From: Leptospiraceae bacterium UBA2033
GTDB lineage: Bacteria > Spirochaetota > Leptospiria > Leptospirales > Leptospiraceae
NCBI GenBank assembly: GCA_002333425.1
Contig: DDBL01000072.1
Coordinates: forward strand, 1-7,062
DNA length: 7,062 bases
Direction: 5' to 3'
Each line of letters begins with the position of its first letter. The stretch's first letter is position 1. The translations under genes and the position numbers were made by a program. Of this stretch, positions 1 to 4,176 are shown in pieces. Below the pieces are notes generated by a model. It did no database searches, was not told the origin of the DNA, and was given only the letters and a program-made list of their open reading frames with translations.

Positions 1-633
1 ATTCAAACAACTGAGGGTTGGTTACAAGAAACTCAAGAAATCGTTCAAAGAATTAGAGTACTAGCTGTTCAAGCGGCTAACGGTATTTATACCGAAGAAG
101 ACAGACAGCAAATCCAAGTTGAGGTTTCTCAACTAGTTGATGAAATTGATAGAATTGCTTCTCAAGCTGAGTTTAACAAGATGAAACTTATGACTGGAGC
201 TTTTTCAAGACTCAATCCATCTGCAAGTATGTGGTTCCATATTGGGGCTAACATGCACCAAAGAGAAAGAGTATATATCGAAACAATGACAACTGCAGCT
301 TTAGGTTTAAGAAACCCAACTGTATTGACATTCATTTCTCTTTCAACACTTAGTAAAGCAAACTCTGTTATCGGTCTAGCTGATGACGCTCTTAAAATGA
401 TTTCTAAACAAAGAGCTGACCTCGGTGCTTACCAAAACAGATTAGAGCACGCTGCTAAAGGCTTAATGAATGGTTACGAAAACATTCAAGCTGCTGAATC
501 TAGAATTAGAGATACTGATATGGCTGAGCAAATGACTAGCCTTACCAGATACCAAATCTTGACTCAAGCTGGAACGGCGATGTTAGCTCAGGCTAACCAA
601 AAGTCTCAAAACGTTTTGCAACTTCTAAGATAG
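1..633 (+). CDS. flaB: FlaB-type periplasmic flagellin, 5'-truncated by the window edge
   Basis: The reading frame is open from base 1 to the TAG at 631-633, giving the C-terminal 210 residues. Leptospiral FlaB proteins are about 280 residues, so roughly 70 N-terminal residues lie outside the window. The ATG at 181 is internal, not the start. FlaB proteins form the core of the periplasmic flagellar filament that drives spirochaete motility. Visible hallmarks are the D1 helix segment (IQTTEGWL, then QRIRVLAVQAANG, then DRIASQAEFNK), the spirochaetal central segment with MWFHIGAN and QRERVYI, and the conserved C-terminal D0/D1 block (ADDAL, QRADLGAYQNRLEH, SRIRDTDMAEQM, GTAMLAQANQ, ending NVLQLLR). 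There is no variable surface domain, as expected for a sheathed periplasmic flagellin. The paralogue number (FlaB1 to FlaB4) cannot be assigned. A strong terminator follows 44 bases after the stop, so this is the last gene of its transcript. Confidence 0.95.
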   Translation: MQTTEGWLQETQEIVQRIRVLAVQAANGIYTEEDRQQIQVEVSQLVDEIDRIASQAEFNKMKLMTGAFSRLNPSASMWFHIGANMHQRERVYIETMTTAALGLRNPTVLTFISLSTLSKANSVIGLADDALKMISKQRADLGAYQNRLEHAAKGLMNGYENIQAAESRIRDTDMAEQMTSLTRYQILTQAGTAMLAQANQKSQNVLQLLR

Positions 634-677
634 AAAATCTAGGTTTATCTCGTTATAAATCTCCGTGATGTTTCTTG

Positions 678-704
678 CCGAGCCCTAAAAAGCTCGGTTT
701 TTTT
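678..704 (+). terminator. Rho-independent terminator of flaB
   Basis: A perfect 6-bp GC-rich stem, CCGAGC (678-683) with GCTCGG (692-697), encloses an 8-base loop and is followed directly by seven T residues (698-704). It lies 44 bases after the flagellin stop on the same strand. Confidence 0.9.
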
Positions 705-729
705 ATGTCCTGAGGGTTATGGGGATTTG

Positions 730-754
730 CCACGGAGTCACTGAGGCACAGAGA
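730..754. repeat. CAC-GAG tandem octamer repeat
   Basis: Three degenerate 8-base units lie head to tail: CACGGAGT (731-738), CACTGAGG (739-746) and CACAGAGA (747-754), preceded by a C. Similar CCACGGAG-type sequences recur between genes in many environmental bacteria. The function is unknown. This is the first element of the gene-free repeat cluster that fills 705-1034. Confidence 0.5.
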
Positions 755-787
755 ATGGGAGGTTGGGGCGAATCGGCGTTACATCGT

Positions 788-817
788 TGTAGAGACGCAC
801 GGCCGTGCGTCTTTACA
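788..817. repeat. 30-bp near-perfect palindrome (GACGCACGGCCGTGCGTC core)
   Basis: Fourteen of 15 base pairs match around the centre at 802/803. The core GACGCACGGCCGTGCGTC lies at 794-811. The only mismatch is 792 (G) against 813 (T), which would still form a G-U wobble in RNA. GTAGAGACGC-type palindromes are dispersed repeats in several bacterial phyla (general knowledge). This copy lies in gene-free DNA 84 bases after the flaB terminator. It has no T-run, so it is not a typical terminator. Its GC content is far above that of its surroundings. Confidence 0.75.
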
Positions 818-847
818 TTGCACAACAGCCGACCGGGCTCTCTCTAT

Positions 848-942
848 CGTCAATAATTTGTGCTTTATTTTATAGATGGGTTGAATGTATTCGGGTTGAA
901 TTTATTCAACCCCTACGTTATGAATTATACAAATTATTGACG
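848..942. repeat. 95-bp element with perfect 13-bp inverted ends
   Basis: CGTCAATAATTTG at 848-860 is matched exactly by its reverse complement CAAATTATTGACG at 930-942. The interior holds an imperfect tandem duplication of a 15-mer (878-892 and 893-907, 14 of 15 identical), and the second copy extends into the palindrome at 893-912. No obvious target duplication flanks it. It could be a miniature inverted-repeat element or a composite of nested palindromic repeats. No protein is encoded: a 77-codon open frame over 805-1038 runs straight through the repeats and is not credible. Confidence 0.6.
893..917. repeat. GGGYTGAAT palindromic repeat, intergenic copy
   Basis: GGGTTGAATTTATTCAACCC (893-912) is a palindrome with a single central mismatch and is followed by CTACG. 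A second copy at 6007-6031 matches 22 of 25 bases. Two of the three differences (positions 4 and 17 of the repeat) are a paired T-A to C-G change that preserves the stem. It lies inside the 95-bp inverted-repeat element. Confidence 0.75.
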
Positions 943-989
943 CCGTTCGATCCCTTTCGCTCGGAGCAGAAGAGCTTTAGCGGTAAATT

Positions 990-1023
990 AAAATTAACCT
1001 TTATTCGTGAATCGGTTAATCTT
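990..1023 (-). terminator. Possible terminator of the leftward lipoprotein gene
   Basis: Read leftward, AAGATTAACC (1023-1014) can pair with GGTTAATTTT (999-990) across a 14-base loop, with one G-U pair. The T-rich stretch TTTTAATTT overlaps the 3' side of the stem. It lies 12 bases past the stop codon at 1035-1037. The stem is AT-rich and the loop long, so this is only a candidate. Confidence 0.35.
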
Positions 1024-1034
1024 ATAACGAGTAG

Positions 1035-1532
1035 TTAATTCACATCATCCCTTTGTTCGAGGTCTTTGACCACCCTTTCTCTCCCTCCCTCTATGCGAAC
1101 ATAAACTATACATTCACATTCTTTCCATTCAGAATATGGAAAACCTGGAACCGGAATCGCTAAAGGCATACAGTTCTTTGTCCATACGCCTTGCAGACCA
1201 GCTAATTCACATAAAAATGTATTAAGTCTCTCGCTCTCGCATATACTTGTTCCTGAAAAAGCAACTAGATTTGTTACATCAAATGAATCTAGCTTAGTTT
1301 GAGAAGCAATGTCAGCCTTAGTCATATCATCAATGCTTTGCAATTTTTGTATTGGGGGCGGTGGATAAAGTTGACCGCTTGGAGAGGATCTACTTGGCAC
1401 AATATCATTAATTATTTTCCCAATTAAATCTCCTTTCACCGTTAATGTCGCAGAATCAATGCAAGTTTTATATAGCACATTTCCATATTTTTTATTAAAG
1501 GCTTTTTCATTCCCTCTTCCCTTTGATCTCAT
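1035..1532 (-). CDS. Hypothetical Cys-containing protein, probably the 3' part of a broken lipoprotein gene
   Basis: This 165-residue frame begins at an ATG immediately after the TAA (1533-1535) that ends the small lipoprotein frame upstream, in the same reading frame. It has no signal peptide and no Shine-Dalgarno sequence of its own: the bases before the ATG are the end of the upstream coding sequence. The product has a proline-rich stretch (YPPPPIQK), several cysteines (YKTCID, SICESE, FLCEL, KNCMPL) and a C-terminal YSEWKECECIVYV segment. The C-terminal pattern resembles spirochaetal lipoproteins of LPP20-like type as I remember them, but I cannot confirm the family. Most likely it is the mature domain of one lipoprotein now separated from its export signal by a nonsense codon. 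An independent, coupled second cistron is the alternative. Confidence 0.6.
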   Translation of the reverse strand: MRSKGRGNEKAFNKKYGNVLYKTCIDSATLTVKGDLIGKIINDIVPSRSSPSGQLYPPPPIQKLQSIDDMTKADIASQTKLDSFDVTNLVAFSGTSICESERLNTFLCELAGLQGVWTKNCMPLAIPVPGFPYSEWKECECIVYVRIEGGRERVVKDLEQRDDVN

Positions 1533-1676
1533 TTAATAATAATCAAACGGTTTCTCGTTCGGATTATTAGGATTACCCGCCCAGCCTTCTAGTTGTTTTT
1601 CGGGAATCGGCTTTTCTGTTTTTGCAGAGCAGGCGATGGTTGTGAGGAAGAGTAGTAGTAGGATTTTTTTATTCAT
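1533..1676 (-). CDS. Small lipoprotein, or the signal-peptide exon-like 5' piece of a broken lipoprotein gene
   Basis: This 47-residue frame starts at the ATG 1676-1674 with a good Shine-Dalgarno AGGAG (1685-1689) 8 bases upstream. Residues 1-15 are a short basic start (MNKK) and a hydrophobic run (ILLLLFLTTIA), followed by the lipobox cysteine at residue 16 (TIAC). This predicts lipidation and anchoring to a membrane. The mature part is only 32 residues, polar and proline/asparagine-rich (PNNPNEKPFDYY), with no visible domain. It ends in TAA at 1533-1535, and the next codon is the in-frame ATG of the 165-residue frame. Read through, the two would make one lipoprotein of about 213 codons, a much more usual size. 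A stand-alone mini-lipoprotein remains possible. Confidence 0.6.
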   Translation of the reverse strand: MNKKILLLLFLTTIACSAKTEKPIPEKQLEGWAGNPNNPNEKPFDYY

Positions 1677-1695
1677 GGGCGTTGCTCCTGTTTAG

Positions 1696-1723
1696 ATTGT
1701 GAAAGCAAAAACGGTTTTGTCAA
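1696..1723 (-). promoter_or_regulatory. Candidate sigma-70 promoter for the lipoprotein gene
   Basis: Read leftward, a perfect TTGACA (1723-1718) is followed after 16 bases by CACAAT (1701-1696), four of six matches to TATAAT. The start point would fall very near the AGGAG at 1685-1689, giving a very short leader, so the -10 call is uncertain. Confidence 0.35.
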
Positions 1724-1734
1724 TTTCTATTTAC

Positions 1735-1916
1735 TAACTGACCTTACGCAAAATTGGTAAATTAATGAAAGGAGAAGAATTTTTAAAATATTAGAAAATG
1801 CTAATGAATTAAAAGCTTTAGCGAAATAAATAGCCCGCGGCAGCGAACCCACCGTTAGGTGCCAATCCTCCATTCAGCGTGAGAACCCTGGCGCTCATCT
1901 TGCGTAAGGTGAGTGA
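1735..1916. repeat. 182-bp MITE-like element with 17-bp inverted ends
   Basis: The left end TAACTGACCTTACGCAA (1735-1751) and the right end TTGCGTAAGGTGAGTGA (1900-1916) are inverted repeats matching at 15 of 17 positions, including an uninterrupted 11-bp block (1741-1751 with 1900-1910). The interior encodes no credible protein. Its left half is AT-rich, and its right half (about 1832-1900) is strikingly GC-rich compared with the surroundings. The size, inverted ends and lack of genes fit a miniature inverted-repeat transposable element or the relic of an insertion sequence. No clear target-site duplication is visible. Confidence 0.5.
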
Positions 1917-1966
1917 AATAAATTCGGATTGACCTAGTCCTTTCAAATAATAAATAGAATTGATAT

Positions 1967-2650
1967 ATGAAATTAATCCTTCCAATTTTTTTACTTTTGA
2001 TTACACCTATTTTATCTGATTCCTTAAGCGAACTAAACAAAAAGGGTGTGAATGCAATTTATAAAAAGGAATTTGAAAAAGCTGTATCTTATTTTCAAGA
2101 GTCATTGAAAATTTCCGAGAGGGATGCAAAAGCAAATTATAATCTTGCTTGTACTTATTCGCTTATGATTCAGAAAGATTTTTGCACTAATATGGAACTT
2201 ATAGATAAAGTATTTTTTCACCTGTCTATTGCTACTAAGGAAGACTCCTATTATAAATCTAAGATGCTGAAAGATTCTGATCTCGAAATTTTAAAAAGTA
2301 ATTATAGTTTTTATAAAATTGCAGGTCTATCGAATAAAGAAATTTTAGAAAAAGTAACTTGGTATGGTCCGAGCCCCGGAGCTTACGGTCCTGTGGATAA
2401 ATTTATTTTTAAGGCTAATGGCAAATTTATTTATCGCAAAATAAATTTGGAGAATAGCACCGCAAATTTAGAATGGGATGAAGCAACCGGAACTTATAGC
2501 TGGGAGGGAGAATTTTTCTGGCTTAAGTTTAATAAATCAAAGTTAAATTTTCCACAGAGTAAACAGAAAGTTAAATTTAAGGATGGTATTTTAGAAGTAG
2601 AAGGATTTGATCATCGATTTTCTGATAGCACTGATCCTTGTTCTGCATAG
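1967..2650 (+). CDS. Secreted TPR-repeat protein
   Basis: The product is 227 residues. Residues 1-17 form a signal peptide (MKLILPIFLLLITPILS) with likely cleavage before DSLSE and no lipobox cysteine, so it is probably periplasmic or exported. Residues about 19-52 fit one tetratricopeptide repeat (ELNKKGVNAIYKKEFEKAV, then SYFQESLKI), and 53-90 look like a second, degenerate repeat (KANYNLACTYSLM, then an interrupting loop with FCTNMELIDK). The C-terminal part (about 130-227) is rich in Trp, Tyr and Phe in alternating patterns (TWYGPSPGAYGPVDKF, GTYSWEGEFFWLKF), suggesting a small beta-rich domain I do not recognise. TPRs usually mediate protein contacts. The partner is unknown. No clear Shine-Dalgarno precedes the ATG, although this start alone gives a complete signal peptide. 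The stop lies 99 bases before the next gene's start. Confidence 0.85.
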   Translation: MKLILPIFLLLITPILSDSLSELNKKGVNAIYKKEFEKAVSYFQESLKISERDAKANYNLACTYSLMIQKDFCTNMELIDKVFFHLSIATKEDSYYKSKMLKDSDLEILKSNYSFYKIAGLSNKEILEKVTWYGPSPGAYGPVDKFIFKANGKFIYRKINLENSTANLEWDEATGTYSWEGEFFWLKFNKSKLNFPQSKQKVKFKDGILEVEGFDHRFSDSTDPCSA

Positions 2651-2653
2651 AAG

Positions 2654-2659
2654 TATAAT
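2654..2659 (+). promoter_or_regulatory. Candidate -10 box upstream of the CAP-domain lipoprotein
   Basis: A perfect TATAAT stands just after the stop of the TPR gene, about 90 bases before the next start codon. The -35 match 17 bases upstream (CTGATC) is weak, so this is tentative. If real, the CAP lipoprotein has its own promoter and a leader of roughly 80 bases. Confidence 0.3.
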
Positions 2660-2749
2660 TTTTTCACTCGCTCTATCAGTATATATTCTAAAAAACTATT
2701 GCTCTAAACCATGCTGTTGTGTAAAGTGAGTTAGCATCAGGAGATGAAC

Positions 2750-3763
2750 ATGAAACTTATACAAAAAACTTTAATAGTTCTTATACTACTTCTTTACATT
2801 AATTGCCAGAATTTAGGTTTGGAAGAAAAGAAAAAAGACAATACAAGTATATTGGCATTAGCCGCTTTAACCACTAGCCAAAACACATCTAATACAATCG
2901 GTAGTACGAATAACACAAGTAGCACAAGTCGAACCAAACAGCAAGTATTAGAGGATTATAATACTTACTATTTAGGATCAAACGTGACTTCTTCCAATCT
3001 TGGATGGACGGGATCCACTTCTGGTTGTAATGCGGGCACTGTTTCTTCTGATGCAGATTCTAAAGTTGCTATGCGAATCAATTATTTTCGAAGACAAACA
3101 GGTCTTCCTGATTTAATTACGATTGATAGCTCTGTCCAAAGTAAAGCCCAAGAAGCCGCTCTTATTATGTTGGCTAACAACACTTTAACTCATACTCCAA
3201 CTAGCACAATGACATGTTATACATCTGGTGGGGCAGAAGCCGCCGGCAAATCTAACTTAGCCTTTGGAACGCAAGCGAGCGGATCTGTGACTGCCTACAT
3301 ACAAGACTCTGGCTCTAACAATGCGGCAGTCGGTCATAGAAGATGGCTTTTATATTCAAAGCTAGATAGAGTAGGACATGGTTCTACGACTAGTCCAAAT
3401 GCTATTTGGGTTATTGGTTATTCAAAAGGGAATACTTTGAATTTACCGGAATTTGTATCTTGGCCTCCAAAAGGATTTGTCCCAAATACTCTCGCATTTG
3501 CAAGGTGGTCATTTTCAATTCCAAACCAAAGTGCAAATTTTTCAAATGCTACAATTACAATGACTAATTCTACTGGGGCTAATATTACTTTAACCCGCGA
3601 GCCAATTTCTAATGGCTATGGAGATAATACTGTAGTTTGGATTCCATCAGGAATTAGTACAACGAATACAACTGACGTTACCTATAGAGTAAATATTACA
3701 GGGGTAACTATTGAAACCACTACGAAAGATTACACATACGATGTTACTTTATTTAAACCTTAA
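2750..3763 (+). CDS. CAP/SCP-domain lipoprotein
   Basis: The start at 2750 is preferred over the ATG at 2744: the strong Shine-Dalgarno AGGAG (2739-2743) abuts 2744 but lies 6 bases before 2750. The product is 337 residues. A lipoprotein signal peptide ends at Cys19 (LLLYINC, a relaxed spirochaetal lipobox), followed by a low-complexity Ser/Thr/Asn linker (about 30-65). Residues about 103-225 form a CAP domain (Cys-rich secretory/antigen 5/PR-1): RINYFRRQTGLP, the first conserved His148 in LTHTPT, SNLAFG at the usual GENL position, and His196 in VGHRRWLL. The canonical Glu of GENL is absent here. The remaining part (about 235-337; VSWPPKGFVP, RWSFSIP, NGYGDNTVVW) is the beta-rich extension seen in some bacterial CAP proteins. 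It is probably surface or periplasmic. The biochemical role of bacterial CAP proteins is largely unsettled. The gene converges on the haem lipoprotein gene with a 23-base gap. Confidence 0.88.
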   Translation: MKLIQKTLIVLILLLYINCQNLGLEEKKKDNTSILALAALTTSQNTSNTIGSTNNTSSTSRTKQQVLEDYNTYYLGSNVTSSNLGWTGSTSGCNAGTVSSDADSKVAMRINYFRRQTGLPDLITIDSSVQSKAQEAALIMLANNTLTHTPTSTMTCYTSGGAEAAGKSNLAFGTQASGSVTAYIQDSGSNNAAVGHRRWLLYSKLDRVGHGSTTSPNAIWVIGYSKGNTLNLPEFVSWPPKGFVPNTLAFARWSFSIPNQSANFSNATITMTNSTGANITLTREPISNGYGDNTVVWIPSGISTTNTTDVTYRVNITGVTIETTTKDYTYDVTLFKP

Positions 3764-3786
3764 TTTATTTGGAGAAGAAGTAAGTT

Positions 3787-4158
3787 TTACATGGGCTTGC
3801 TTCTATTTCTTCTATAAAGTTCAGCCCCAAGTGTTTCTGAGACAATTTGTCTATCTTGTTCTTTTACTGTTCTACCTAGTCGCTCAATAAATGTTTTCTC
3901 CAATTGTTTTTGATTCATGCGACTCATCCAATCCGTAAATTTTAAATCGAAGACTTGTAATGCTTTTTTGTTGGCAGTTGAAAGAGCTGAGGTATGGCAA
4001 CTACCGCAATCAGCACGAATCCATTCTTTAATTTGATCTTGTTTTGCTAAATGCTCTATAACTGGAATTTCTTTTTCTATCACAGGAGGATAGGTAACAC
4101 AGGAAGTAAGAAGTGTAACTAGGTAGAAAAAATTTTTGGTATAGGAAATATTACTCAT
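3787..4158 (-). CDS. Lipoprotein with a single c-type haem motif (CXXCH)
   Basis: The product is 123 residues. Residues 1-19 form a lipoprotein signal peptide with lipobox LLTSC (Cys20). After a proline/glutamate-rich linker comes CGSCH at residues 51-55, the covalent haem c attachment motif. Met78 and Met81 (WMSRM) are candidate distal ligands. The rest is charged and predicted helical. At about 100 mature residues it has the size of a small monohaem cytochrome, but no full cytochrome c fold signature is evident, so haem binding is inferred from the motif. An AGGA (4169-4172) lies 10 bases before the ATG. The gene starts 18 bases after the cyclase stop on the same strand, so the two are probably co-transcribed. 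It may carry electrons or act as a haem-based sensor component. Both roles are speculative. Confidence 0.75.
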   Translation of the reverse strand: MSNISYTKNFFYLVTLLTSCVTYPPVIEKEIPVIEHLAKQDQIKEWIRADCGSCHTSALSTANKKALQVFDLKFTDWMSRMNQKQLEKTFIERLGRTVKEQDRQIVSETLGAELYRRNRSKPM

Positions 4159-4176
4159 CAGATTTTTTTCCTGTTT

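Noticed and set aside
181..183. ATG at 181 as the flagellin start
   Set aside because: The flagellin frame is open and homologous to FlaB from base 1, so this methionine is internal.
805..1038. 77-codon open frame on the + strand
   Set aside because: It runs through the 30-bp palindrome and the 95-bp inverted-repeat element, has no ribosome site, and its peptide has no protein-like domain.
1832..1865. Integron attC-like site (GTTAGGTG preceded by a GC-rich arm)
   Set aside because: Only one half resembles an attC core. No matching RYYYAAC partner lies at a sensible distance on either strand, and no cassette-like gene arrangement is present.
1855..2040. 61-codon frame on the - strand
   Set aside because: It overlaps the start and signal peptide of the well-supported TPR gene in antisense and crosses the end of the MITE-like element. 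It has no independent support.
3777..3803. GAAGTAAG / CTTGCTTC inverted repeat between the convergent CAP and haem lipoprotein genes
   Set aside because: The stem is weak, includes a wobble pair, overlaps the end of the haem lipoprotein coding sequence and has no T-run on either strand.
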